From JACCZR01 sp963844805 (GTDB lineage: Bacteria > Actinomycetota > Thermoleophilia > Solirubrobacterales > Thermoleophilaceae), in contig CAWJPU010000010.1 in NCBI GenBank assembly GCA_963844805.1, positions 1 through 50,861 on the forward strand: 50,861 nucleotides of DNA. Reading direction: 5' to 3'. This document shows positions 33,041 to 41,722 of the stretch, in pieces. The position numbers and the translations under genes are program-made. Within the stretch, counting starts at the first letter, position 1; every line of letters starts with the position of its first letter. The notes under the pieces are model-generated. The model saw only the letters and a list, made by a program, of their open reading frames with translations, was not told the DNA's origin and ran no database searches.

Positions 33041-34358
33041 AGGGCACCGGGCGGCGGTGTCCCTACCTCCGGTAGGACAGGCGGCCGGCCAGCGCCCGGC
33101 CTGCGCTCCGGCGATGCGGCTCCGCTCGAAGCTGCGGCAGACGTCCAGCGCGCTCTTCACGCCGTCCTCGTGGAAGCCGTAGCCCCACCAGGCGCCGCAG
33201 TAGTGGGTGCGGTTGCGGCCGCTGACCTCGTCCCGGCGCCGCTGCGCTGCCAGCGCGTCGTGGGTGAAGACCGGATGGGCGTAGCGGTAGCGGCCGATGA
33301 CCTTCGCGGGGTCGATCCGTTCCGTGCGGTTCAGCGTCACGCAGATCTGGTGCCGCGACGTCAGCGCCTGCAGGCTGTTCATCCGGTAGGTGACCGTGGT
33401 CTGGGCCACCGGATCCTCGAGCAGGTGGTAGTTCCAGCTCGCCCACGCGCGGCGGCGGCGAGGCAGCAGCGAGCGATCGGTGTGCAGCACTGCCTCATTC
33501 GGCTGGTAGGACACCGCGCCCAGGACCTCCGCCTCGGCGACGGTGGGATCGACGAGCATGCCCAAGCGCCTGGTCGGAGTGCGTGGCCAGCACCACCTCG
33601 TCGAACTCCTCCGCCTCCCCGCCGGCCGGCGTCACCTCGACGCGGTCCTCGAAGCGCTCCACCCGCGTCACGGGCGTGCTCAGGCGCAGGCGACCCCCGA
33701 GCGGGCCGGCGATCCTCTCCACGTAGCGGTGCGACCCGCCCACCACGGTCCTCCACTTCGGGCGCCCGGTGAGGCCGAACATCCCGTGGTTGTCGAAGAA
33801 CTCGGCCAGCATGCTCGCGGGGAAGGACCACATCTGCGCCGGGTCGGCGGACCACACGGCGGAGGCCTGGGGAACGATCAGGTGGTCGATGAACTCACGC
33901 GAGTAGCCGCCTTCGTCGAGGAACGCGCCCAGCGAGGGCCCGCTGCCGTTGAGGCCGATGAGCGCGGGCGCCTCGCGGTTGAAGCGCACCAGGTCGCCGA
34001 CCATGCGCAGGAAGCGCGGCCGGACGATGTTGGCCCGGTCGGCGAACAGGCCGTTGGGCGAGGAGCCGTTGTACTCGAGGCGGCCGCGGTCGTCGCTGAC
34101 CGAGAAGCTCATGTCCGAGGGCTGGGTAGCCACCCCGAGCTCCTCCAGCATGCGCTCGAAGTTCGGGTAGTTGCGGTCGTTGAGGACGATGAAGCCGGTG
34201 TCGACCCAGTGGGTCTCGTCCGCGAGGTCCACCCGGACCGTGTGCGCGTGGCCGCCCGCGTAGTCCGCGGCCTCGAAAACGGTCAGGTCGTGCTCGGGAC
34301 CCAGCCGGTGTGCGCAGGCCAGGCCGGCCACCCCGGCCCCGACGATCGCGACCCTCAC
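33041..34358 (-). CDS. FAD/NAD(P)-binding amine-oxidase-like protein (one frameshift)
   Basis: GTG at 34358: VAIVGAGVAGLACAHRLGPE is the dinucleotide fold, followed by AADYAGGHAHTVRVDLADET and HWVDTGFIVLNDRNYPNFER, typical of the desaturase/amine-oxidase-like flavoproteins paired with DUF1365. An indel near 33560 separates DEVVLATHSDQAL from VLGAVSYQPNEAVLHTDRSL. The protein proper ends around CGAWWGYGFHEDGVKSALDV. No stop follows before DUF1365 because the repeat (copy B) is open in this frame. The start overlaps the upstream stop (GTGA). Acts on membrane lipid acyl chains by inference. Confidence 0.8.
33053..33109 (-). repeat. Hairpin repeat, long form (copy B)
   Basis: Minus-strand order: GGAGCGCA, stem GGCCGG, loop GCGCTGG, stem CCGGCC, then a second hairpin CCTACC-GGA-GGTAGG and the end ACACCGCC. 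It nearly matches 47209-47266. It lies at the flavoprotein/DUF1365 junction in sense orientation. Confidence 0.75.
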
Positions 34359-34726
34359 GACTCGGCGGCCACCAGCGCCGCGCCACAGGCCACAGCAACG
34401 CCCGCCAGGGCGAGCGTTCCCTTCTTGGCCCGGCCCGGCAGCGAGTCGCCCGTGAGCAGCGAGGCGAGGATGTCGGAGCCGTCGGAGGCGATGGCGGCCA
34501 GCAGCCAGGGCCGGACGTCGTCGTCGGTGCCAACGGCCCTGATCGTCCCGCCGGCCAGCGCGATGTCGCGGCCGCCGATGCCACGGACAATCATCTGCGT
34601 CTGGGGCCGCGAGTGGTCGTCGGGGATCCAGCCCGAGGCGAGCCGCTCCGGCACGGCCAGCAGGCCGACGCCAAACAGCCCGCGCGCGGCGGCGAAGGCG
34701 AGCGTGAGCTTGCGGGAGTCGAGCAC
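34355..34726 (-). CDS. Small four-helix membrane protein (DUF4267-like), 123 residues
   Basis: GTG at 34726 gives LDSRKLTLAFAAARGLFGVG, then LAVPERLASGWIPDDHSRPQ and VRGIGGRDIALAGGTIRAVG, a pattern seen in small helical DUF4267-type membrane proteins. A longer in-frame start at 34849 exists, but TAGTAC five bases before this GTG and the hydrophobic start favour 34726. It is the first gene of the lipid-modification operon and overlaps the flavoprotein start by GTGA. Function unknown. Confidence 0.6.
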   Translation of the reverse strand: MLDSRKLTLAFAAARGLFGVGLLAVPERLASGWIPDDHSRPQTQMIVRGIGGRDIALAGGTIRAVGTDDDVRPWLLAAIASDGSDILASLLTGDSLPGRAKKGTLALAGVAVACGAALVAAES

Positions 34727-34731
34727 GCCCA

Positions 34732-34737
34732 GTACTA
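34732..34737 (-). promoter_or_regulatory. -10 box of the lipid-modification operon
   Basis: TAGTAC on the minus strand, five bases before the GTG at 34726, with no ribosome binding site. Leaderless type. Confidence 0.4.
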
Positions 34738-34774
34738 CGGCCCAAAAGGGCACCCCGATCAGAAAATATCGGGC

Positions 34775-34780
34775 TAGCGT
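34775..34780 (+). promoter_or_regulatory. -10 box of the truncated flavoprotein gene
   Basis: TAGCGT six bases before the ATG at 34787. A relic promoter that still faces plus, back to back with the minus promoter at 34732. Confidence 0.35.
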
Positions 34781-34786
34781 GGCCCG

Positions 34787-34891
34787 ATGCTTCCTTCGGG
34801 CGGCCGGATAGCCGTGATCGGCGCCGGACCCAGCGGGCTCGCCGTGCATCCGCCCGCCGAGGCCGATCGAGCGCCGCGGCTCAGCTGCTGA
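34787..34891 (+). pseudogene. N-terminal stub of a flavoprotein monooxygenase
   Basis: MLPSGGRIAVIGAGPSGLAV is the first strand and GxGxxG loop of an FAD-binding monooxygenase. The sequence then turns into unrelated residues (HPPAEADRAPRLSC) and stops at 34891, overlapping the end of the convergent peptidase gene. A deletion seems to have removed the remaining several hundred residues and left promoter and start in place. Confidence 0.5.
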
Positions 34892-36372
34892 AGTCGTCCG
34901 GCGTGGTGCTCGGCTTGCCGGCCTCGTACAGCCAGTCCTGGAAGTACGCGTCCAGGTCCCGGCCGGCGACCTGCTCGGCCAGGCGGGTGAAGTCGGCGGT
35001 CGTCACGACCCCGTAGCGGTTCTCCGCGTACCAGCGACGAAGCAGCTCGCCGAGCGGGCGTCGCCCATGATCTGACGCAGCCCCTCGAGCGTCATCGCCC
35101 CCCGCGTGTAGATGGCCTCGGCGAAGATCTCGTCGGCCGCCGGGTCGGCCGGCGGGACCGACCAGAGGTCGTCGTCCTCGGGACGCGCGTAGTTCTCGTC
35201 CCACAGCTCGGCGGGCGAGGGGCCGCCGTCGTTGCGGTTGCTCCAGTCCCACTGGCTCCACTCGGCGAAGCCCTCGTTCAGCCAGATGTCGACCCACTCG
35301 CGCGGGGTGACGGCGTTGCCGTACCACTGGTGCGCGATCTCGTGGGCGACGGTGCCGGCCGACGGCGGCCGGTCGTAGTTGGAGATCGACTGCGACTCGA
35401 GCGCGTAGCCGACGAAGCTCGCCCGGTCGACGGCGGCGCCGACCGTGCTGAAGGGTAGCTGGCCGTAGCGCGACGAGAGATCCTCGACGATGCCCGGCTG
35501 GCGGGCCAGCGACGCGTTCGCGCGGTCCTTCTGGGTCGGCGTGAACGCGCTGTCGACGGCGTTGAACACGCTCCACGCCGCTCGGCGTCGTGCCCTGGGT
35601 GACGTCGAAGCGCCCGAGCGTCGAGGTCGCGAGATAGGTCGACATCGGGTGGTCCTCGCGCCAGTGCCAGGTGGTCCGGCCGCCCGACGTCGTCGTGCCG
35701 ACGAGGTCGCCGTTGCCGACCGAGGTCAGGCCGTTCGGGATCGTCGTGCGCATCTCGAACGTCGCCTTGTCGCGCGGCGTGTTGTTGTTCGGGAACCAGC
35801 CCTGCGAGCCGATCGGCTCGCCCACCACGAAGGCGCCGTCGTCGGTGTTGAACCAGCCCTCCTGGGAGCCGTCCGGGTCGGTGACCGGCTGGGGCACGCC
35901 GGAGTAGCTGACCTGCACCGTGAAGGTCTTGCCCGTTGCCGATGGCGCCGTTGCCGGCCGGGTCGACGATCAGCTTGGTGTCCTCGCGCGTGAACGTCGC
36001 GGCCCTGCCGTCGACCTCGACGCGCGAGACCGTGAAGCCCTGGAGGTCCATCGAGAAGTCCTTGAGCGGCTGCGTGGACCGCGCGGTCATCGTCAGGCGG
36101 CCGTCGAGCACGTCGGTGGCCGGGTCGTAGCCGATGCGCAGGTCGTACTTCCGGGCGTCGTACCCCCCGTTGCCGATCTGCGGGAACAGGCTGTCGCCGA
36201 TCGACCGGGCGCCGGAGCCGGGCCTGCCGGCAGTCGGCTTCTTTGCCGTCTTGCCGGGCTTGCCAGAGGGCTGGCGGTGACCCTCGCCGGGCCCTGCGGC
36301 CACGGCGGTGGGAACCAGGACGAGCATGGCCACGAGGGCGGCCGCGAGCATCCGTGCAGAGCGAACCCACAT
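34881..36372 (-). CDS. Secreted M1-family zinc metallopeptidase (three frameshifts)
   Basis: Signal peptide from ATG 36372 (MLAAALVAMLVLVPTAVAAG after WVRSAR), a linker, a beta-sandwich domain (YDARKYDLRIGYDPATDVLD, FTVQVSYSGVPQPVTDPDGS, DDGAFVVGEPIGSQGWFPNN) and the zinc site HEIAHQWYGN with the downstream Glu in WLNEGFAEWSQW. The C-terminal segment ends YFQDWLYEAGKPSTTP. Indels near 35930, 35585 and 35060. About 495 residues, shorter than classical aminopeptidase N because the helical C-domain is reduced, as in many secreted actinobacterial members. Follows the pyrophosphatase gene by 67 bases. Confidence 0.85.
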
Positions 36373-36439
36373 GCCGGCAACCGCCACCCTACCGAGGGGC
36401 ACCGCCCGAACAGAGCGGCCGGGGCCAAGCCCTGTCAGA

Positions 36440-38512
36440 TCAGACCAGGAACGGAACGATCAGGATCGCGACGATGTTGGCGACCTTGATCATCGGGTTG
36501 ATCGCCGGGCCCGCGGTGTCCTTGTAGGGGTCTCCCACGGTGTCGCCGGTGATCGAGGCCTCGTGGGCCTCGGAGCCCTTGCCGCCGAACTCGCCGTCCT
36601 CGATCAGCTTCTTGGCGTTGTCCCACGCCCCGCCGCCGGCCGTCATGGAGACGGCGGCGAAGAAGCCCACCACGATGACGCCGATCAGCAGGCCGCCGAG
36701 CGCCTTGGCGGACAGCAGGCCCACGACCACGGTCACCACGATCGGGATCAGCGCCGGCAGGATCATCTCCCGCTGCGCGGTCCTGGTCACGATCGCGACC
36801 GCTCGCGCGTAGTCGGGCTTCTCGGTGCGGTCCATGATCCCCGGCTTCTCCTTGAACTGCCGGCGGACCTCCTCGACGACCTCGCCGCCGGCGCGGCCGA
36901 CGGACTCGATCGACAGGGCGGCGAACAGGTAGACCATCATCCCGCCGATCAGCAGGCCGATCAGCACCTCGGGCTGGGAGATGTTGAAGTCCACGATCTC
37001 CCCGCCCTCGTCGCGCAACTCCTCGACGAACGCCGCGAAGAGGACGAGCGCCGCCAGCACGGCCGAGCCGATGGCGTAGCCCTTGGTCACGGCCTTGGTG
37101 GTGTTGCCGACCGCGTCGAGCGGGTCGGTGACGTTGCGCACCTCCTCGGGCAGATCGGCCATCTCGGCGATGCCGCCCGCGTTGTCGGTGATCGGGCCGA
37201 AGGCGTCGAGCGCCACGATCAGGCCGGTCAGCGACAGCTGGGCCATGACCGCCACGCCGATGCCGTAGATGCCGCCCAGCTCGTTCGCGAACAGGATGCC
37301 GAGCGCGATCAGGATCGCCGGCAGCGCCGTGGACTGGAAGCCCTGGGCGAGGCCCTGGATGATGTTGGTCGCGTGGCCGGTCTGCGACGCCCGCGCGGTG
37401 GTGCGCACCGGGCGGAAGCGGGTCGACGTGTAGTAGTCGGTGATCACGAACAGGCCCGCGGTCACCCCGATCCCGATCAGGGTGCAGAGGTAGAAGTCGA
37501 TCCCCGTCGCGCCCTCGGCGCCGCCCTTCAGCAGGACCGAGGCGCCGGCCTGGACGCTCACGTCGTCCATCAGCCACAGGGTCACGGGCAGGAAGGCGAC
37601 CGCGGCGATCAGGCCGGAGACGATCAGGCCCTGGTACAGCGCGCGCTCCACGTTGCCCGAGCGGCTGCGCACCGCGAAGGTGCCGATGATCGAGGCCAGG
37701 ATCGACACGCCGCCGATGATCAGCGGGTAGACGGCGACCTCGCCGAGCTGGTTGAAGGTCAGGACGCCGAGCAGCATCACCGCCACCGCGGTCACGGCGT
37801 AGGTCTCGAACAGGTCGGCCGCCATGCCGGCGCAGTCGCCGACGTTGTCGCCCACGTTGTCGGCGATCACGGCCGGGTTGCGCGGGTCGTCCTCCGGGAT
37901 GCCCGCCTCGATCTTGCCCACGATGTCCGCGCCCACGTCGGCGGCCTTGGTGAAGATGCCGCCGCCCAGTCGGGCGAACACGGAGATCAGCGAGCCGCCG
38001 AAGCCGAGGCCGACGAGCGCGTCGATCGCGTCCTTCTTGTCGACGTCGAAGAGCTGGAGCACGCCGTAGTAGCCGGCAACGCCGAGCAGCGCGAGGCCCG
38101 CCACGAGCAGGCCGGTGATGGCGCCGCCCTTGAAGGCCACCTGCAGCGCGGGGGCCACGCCGCCGCGAGCCGTCTCGGCCACGCGGGCGTTGGCCCGCAC
38201 CGACACGTTCATGCCGATGAAGCCGGCGGCCGCGGAGAAGCTGCCGCCGATCAGGAAGCCGATCGCGGTGCGCACGTCCACCGCGATGGCCAGCAGGATG
38301 GCCAGCACCACGGCGACGATGCCGATGATCTGGTACTGGCGGGTCAGGTAGGCGCGCGCGCCTTCCTGCACGGCCAGCGAGAGCGACTGCATCTCGTCGT
38401 TGCCGGGCGACTTCGCGAGCAGCCAGCGGGTGGTGAGTACGCCATAGACCACGGCGGCGGCGGCGCAGACGAGCGCGATGATCACGCCGTAGTCGGTCAG
38501 GAATTCAGTCAA
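36440..38512 (-). CDS. hppA: Membrane proton-translocating pyrophosphatase, K+-independent (690 residues)
   Basis: Couples PPi hydrolysis to H+ export across about 16 helices. Catalytic motifs: DVGADIVGKIEAGIPEDDPR, DNVGDNVGDCAGMAADLFET, and DNAGGIAEM and GDTVGDPYKDTAGPAINPM near the C-terminus. Lys in VGNTTKAVTKGYAIGSA marks the K+-independent subfamily. The start is a TTG at 38512 with GGAGGACC six bases upstream; no closer ATG or GTG fits. It follows the MTA-phosphorylase gene by 19 bases and may recycle PPi from biosynthesis. Intact. Confidence 0.95.
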   Translation of the reverse strand: MTEFLTDYGVIIALVCAAAAVVYGVLTTRWLLAKSPGNDEMQSLSLAVQEGARAYLTRQYQIIGIVAVVLAILLAIAVDVRTAIGFLIGGSFSAAAGFIGMNVSVRANARVAETARGGVAPALQVAFKGGAITGLLVAGLALLGVAGYYGVLQLFDVDKKDAIDALVGLGFGGSLISVFARLGGGIFTKAADVGADIVGKIEAGIPEDDPRNPAVIADNVGDNVGDCAGMAADLFETYAVTAVAVMLLGVLTFNQLGEVAVYPLIIGGVSILASIIGTFAVRSRSGNVERALYQGLIVSGLIAAVAFLPVTLWLMDDVSVQAGASVLLKGGAEGATGIDFYLCTLIGIGVTAGLFVITDYYTSTRFRPVRTTARASQTGHATNIIQGLAQGFQSTALPAILIALGILFANELGGIYGIGVAVMAQLSLTGLIVALDAFGPITDNAGGIAEMADLPEEVRNVTDPLDAVGNTTKAVTKGYAIGSAVLAALVLFAAFVEELRDEGGEIVDFNISQPEVLIGLLIGGMMVYLFAALSIESVGRAGGEVVEEVRRQFKEKPGIMDRTEKPDYARAVAIVTRTAQREMILPALIPIVVTVVVGLLSAKALGGLLIGVIVVGFFAAVSMTAGGGAWDNAKKLIEDGEFGGKGSEAHEASITGDTVGDPYKDTAGPAINPMIKVANIVAILIVPFLV

Positions 38513-38531
38513 CTGTGGTCCTCCGGAGGGC

Positions 38532-39294
38532 TTAGTGGACGATCGCGCTCGAGAGGGCGGAGGCGCATACGTCCTGAGGCTGCGGCCCAATCATCGGGAC
38601 CGCTCGGAACAAGAGCGCGCGGAGTCTAGCGAGGTTGTCGGCGAAGACACCGAACGCCTGTTCCGCGGTCACCGCCCCCACCCCCTCGAGCCCCACGTCG
38701 TAATCGGTCACCAGGCCCAGGCCGGCGTAGCAGAGCTCGAGCTCGCGGGCCAGCCAGGCCTCGGGGTACTGGGTCATGTTCACGATGTCGAAGCCGGCCT
38801 GCGCGAACCAGCGCGACTCGGCGCGGGTGGAGAAGCGCGGGACCCTGGATGACCACCACGGTGCCGCCCTTCACCACGTCTCCGGCCTGGGCGAGGACCC
38901 GCCCCAGGTCGGGGCAGTAGGGATCCGCGGCCGCCACGTGGGTGGTCTGCGGGCCGTCGTAGAAGGTGTCCTCGCGGCCCGAGGTGCGGTCCACGAACTG
39001 GTCCACGACCACGAAGCTGCCGGGTGGGAGCTTGGTGGTCAGCGAGCCGCAGGCAAAGGGGCCGATGATCCGCCGCACGCCGATGTCGGCCATCGCCCAG
39101 AGGTTCGCCCGGTAATTGATCCGGTGGGCGGGCAGCTGGTGCTCGTCGCCGTGACGGGGCATGAAGGCGACCCGCCGACCCTCGATCTCCCCGACGCGGA
39201 TGCGGGCCGAGGGCGGCCCGTAGGGCGTGTCCACCGCCACCTCCTCGACGTCGTCGAGGAAGCGGTAGAAGCCCGACCCGCCGAAGACCCCGAC
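38532..39294 (-). CDS. S-methyl-5'-thioadenosine/inosine phosphorylase (one frameshift)
   Basis: Purine nucleoside phosphorylase family 2: VGVFGGSGFYRFLDDVEEVA at the N-terminus, FMPRHGDEHQLPAHRINYRA for the phosphate/substrate site, IIGPFACGSLTTKLPPGSFV and, after an indel near 38850, FDIVNMTQYPEAWLARELEL. About 250 residues. It has no obvious ATG/GTG at the family start (the frame reads GAG CTA GTC ahead of GVFGG), so another indel or a non-standard start is likely. It overlaps the end of the DUF1844 gene. Salvages MTA or MTI from polyamine or SAM metabolism. Confidence 0.8.
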
Positions 39295-39659
39295 TAGCTC
39301 CCCGGAGGCGTCCAGATCCGCGATGGCTCTTCCCGCTTCGGGGCCTCGGGCTGCCCGGGCTCCTGGGCGGGGGGCTGTCCCTCGCCGCCCCCGCCGCCCG
39401 TCTCCCGGACGTAGATCATCTGGAGCTGGCTGACCGCGTCCTTGATCGGGCCCAGCTCCTCCTCGGGGCAGAGCGGCAACAGCGCGCGAATGGCCTCGAT
39501 GCCCTCGCGTGCCTGGTCGAGGTCCTTCTCCCCCTCCGCCGTCAGCCGCCGGCCGGTGAGGTTCACCAGCGTCACCACCGTCTGAAGCAGCACGTCGCCG
39601 ACGCGCAGCTGCTTCAACGCCTCGCGCATCTCCTCTTCTGTGGGCTCTTGTGCGCTCAT
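39294..39659 (-). CDS. DUF1844 protein, 121 residues
   Basis: LRVGDVLLQTVVTLVNLTGR and AIRALLPLCPEEELGPIKDA followed by VSQLQMIYVRE are the DUF1844 core. A Gly/Pro/Glu-rich tail ends RIWTPPGS. The ATG at 39659 overlaps the upstream stop (ATGA). The family is widespread and uncharacterised, often beside t6A or redox genes in actinobacteria. Helical and likely cytoplasmic. Confidence 0.8.
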   Translation of the reverse strand: MSAQEPTEEEMREALKQLRVGDVLLQTVVTLVNLTGRRLTAEGEKDLDQAREGIEAIRALLPLCPEEELGPIKDAVSQLQMIYVRETGGGGGEGQPPAQEPGQPEAPKREEPSRIWTPPGS

Positions 39660-40802
39660 GTCCTGACCTCCTCGCGTGCGTAGGTGTCCCGGGTCAGCTC
39701 GACCTCGGCGGCGAAGACCTCTTCGATGGACTCGCCTTCGGCCAGCGCCGCGCGCTGGCGCTGGGCGCCGTTGCGGCTCGGCAGCACCGGGTCGATGCCC
39801 AGCGCGCCGCGGGCGGGCGCTGTCCACGCCAGCAGGCGGTCGCCCAGCGCCGAAGCGGGGAACTCCTCGCCGCGCTCGAGGTCGACCATGCGGCCGTCGA
39901 GGCCGTGGCGGATGGCCCGCCAGAAGTTCTCCTCGATCAGGCGCGGCGGCGGGTCGTCGTAGTCGACGCCTTCGTCGTAGTCGAGCGCCGACTGGGCCGC
40001 GCAGGCGGTGATCAGGCCGGCCAGCGCGGTCGACTCGCCCGCCGAGGACTGGGCGTCGCAGATGCGCACCTCGACCGTGCCGAAGGCCGGGTGGGGCCGC
40101 ACGCTCCACCACAGCTGGGTGTGCTCGATCAGCGAGCCGGTCTTGATCAGCATGTTCACGTAGTCCGCATACGCCTGCCAGCTCCCGAACGAGTCGGGGA
40201 TCCCGCAGCGCGGGAAGCTCTTGGTGAAGATCTGGCTGCGCACGGAGTGCAGGCCCGAGTCGCGGCCGTCGAGGAACGGCGAGTTGGCGGAGATCGCCAG
40301 CAGCTCGGGGAGGACGGGGCGCAGCCGGTCGCAGACCGCGATCGCCCGGTCGGCGCCCCTGATCCCGATGTGCACGTGCAGCGAGAACGTGTTGTTGCGC
40401 CACGCCACGTAGCCGAGGTCGGCGTTCAGGCGCTGGTAGTGCTCGGTGTCGATGATGCGCTGCTCCTGCCACGGGCTGAACGGATGTGTCCCCGTGGCCA
40501 TCAGCTCGGCGTCGTGGCGCTCGGCGAGCGCGAACAGGCGCGGCCGCGCGGCCTCCTGCAGCTGCACCGCCTCCGCGAACGTCGGCGCCGCGGCCGGAGC
40601 GGATCTCGATCTCGGACTCGATCAGCTCGCCGGCGACGGACTCCGCCAGAACCGGGTCGTCCTGCGCGGCGACGGCCAGCTCCTCGTAGCGGTGGTCGAG
40701 GGCCCGGGTCTCGGGGTCGAGGATCCCGAACTCCTCCTCCAGGCCGACCGTGAAGTCCTCGGAGGCCTCGAAGACCTCGCGTGCCTTGGCCATGTCGAGC
40801 AT
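39656..40802 (-). CDS. Glutamate-cysteine-ligase-like carboxylate-amine ligase (GCS2/YbdK type; one frameshift)
   Basis: ATG 40802: EDFTVGLEEEFGILDPETRA with the family's Glu cluster, then after an indel near 40590 RHDAELMATGTHPFSPWQEQ, LHVHIGIRGADRAIAVCDRL, SANSPFLDGRDSGLHSVRSQ and FGTVEVRICDAQSSAGESTA. About 380 residues, the GCS2 length. Ligates glutamate to an amino acid; in an organism that uses ergothioneine or mycothiol it may supply gamma-glutamyl-cysteine (EgtA-like role, inferred). Starts six bases after rex and overlaps DUF1844. Confidence 0.8.
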
Positions 40803-40808
40803 TGGTCG

Positions 40809-41480
40809 TCAGGTCAGGTAGAAGTACAGCGCGTACAGCAGGTCGACCGCCGGGCTGGAGGTGTGGACGGTCACCTCGGGCGGCACCTGGAGCAGCGCCT
40901 CCGAGTAGTTGAAGATGATCCGCACGCCGGCCTCGACGAGGTCGTCGGCCACGCTCTGGGCCGCCTCGGTCGGCACGGCGAGCACGCCGACCACCACGTC
41001 CTCGTCGCGGATGACGGTCTCCAGGTCGTCGTAAGTGCGCACCATGAGGTTCTCGCCGACGCGCGTCCCGATCCGCTCGGGGTCGGTGTCGAACAGCGCG
41101 ACGATGCGGAAGCCGTGGTCGGCGAACACCGCCGAGCCGGCGATCGCCTGGCCGAGGTGGCCGGCGCCGAACAGGGCGATGTTGTGCTGCCCGCTGGTCC
41201 GCAGGATCTTGCGGATCTGCGAGTGGAGCGAGTCGACGTTGTAGCCCACCCCCCGCTTGCCGAACTTGCCGAAGCCCGACAGGTCACGGCGGATCTGCGT
41301 GGAGTTGACGTGCGTGTAGTCGGCCAGCTCCTGCGAGGAGATGGTCTGCTTGCCCATCTTGCGGGCCTGGGTCAGCACCTGGAGGTAGCGCGAGAGGCGT
41401 GCGGCGACCCCCAGCGAGAGCCGCTCGGAGTTGCCGTCGATCAGCCCCTGGGCGCCCGCGGCGGGCTCCTCGTAGCTCAC
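40809..41480 (-). CDS. rex: Redox-sensing transcriptional repressor Rex
   Basis: N-terminal winged helix (RLSRYLQVLTQARKMGKQTI, STQIRRDLSGFGKFGKRGVG) and a C-terminal Rossmann domain (NIALFGAGHLGQAIAGSAVF, FDTDPERIGTRV) that senses the NADH/NAD+ ratio, ending in the domain-swap helix VDLLYALYFYLT. 223 residues, intact. GTG at 41480 overlaps the glutaredoxin-like stop (GTGA). It probably controls respiratory or fermentation genes elsewhere. Confidence 0.95.
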   Translation of the reverse strand: MSYEEPAAGAQGLIDGNSERLSLGVAARLSRYLQVLTQARKMGKQTISSQELADYTHVNSTQIRRDLSGFGKFGKRGVGYNVDSLHSQIRKILRTSGQHNIALFGAGHLGQAIAGSAVFADHGFRIVALFDTDPERIGTRVGENLMVRTYDDLETVIRDEDVVVGVLAVPTEAAQSVADDLVEAGVRIIFNYSEALLQVPPEVTVHTSSPAVDLLYALYFYLT

Positions 41481-41722
41481 GGTCGAACCATACCGACGCG
41501 CCGGCGAAGCTCACCCGCGTCGACGAAGTACTCGAACGCCTCGGTCCCGTCGATGGCGACCACCGGAATCCGCTCTCCGAGCCGGTTCGCGAGCACCGGG
41601 TCGAGCGTGATGTCCACCTCCTCGAGCTGGAAGCCGACGTCCGCGCGCACGGCCTGGATCACCTCGCGCGCGTCGTCGCACAGGTGGCAGCCGGGCTTGC
41701 CGTACAGGGTGACGAGCGTCAT
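41477..41722 (-). CDS. Glutaredoxin-like (DUF836) protein, 81 residues
   Basis: MTLVTLYGKPGCHLCDDARE carries a Cys-x-x-Cys active site in a thioredoxin fold. VDITLDPVLANRLGERIPVV holds the cis-Pro, and AFEYFVDAGELRRRVGMV the last helix. The ATG at 41722 overlaps the tsaD stop (ATGA). A small dithiol oxidoreductase directly upstream of the redox repressor Rex. Intact. Confidence 0.85.
   Translation of the reverse strand: MTLVTLYGKPGCHLCDDAREVIQAVRADVGFQLEEVDITLDPVLANRLGERIPVVAIDGTEAFEYFVDAGELRRRVGMVRP

Noticed and set aside
36385..36415. Further copy of the hairpin repeat between M1 peptidase and pyrophosphatase
   Set aside because: Only the 3' end (CCTACCG...GGCACCGCCC) is vaguely similar, it lacks the first stem-loop and it is in the antisense orientation.
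36308..38629. Open plus-strand frame of about 770 codons antisense to the pyrophosphatase
   Set aside because: Same shadow effect of GC-rich codons; the pyrophosphatase on the other strand is unmistakable.
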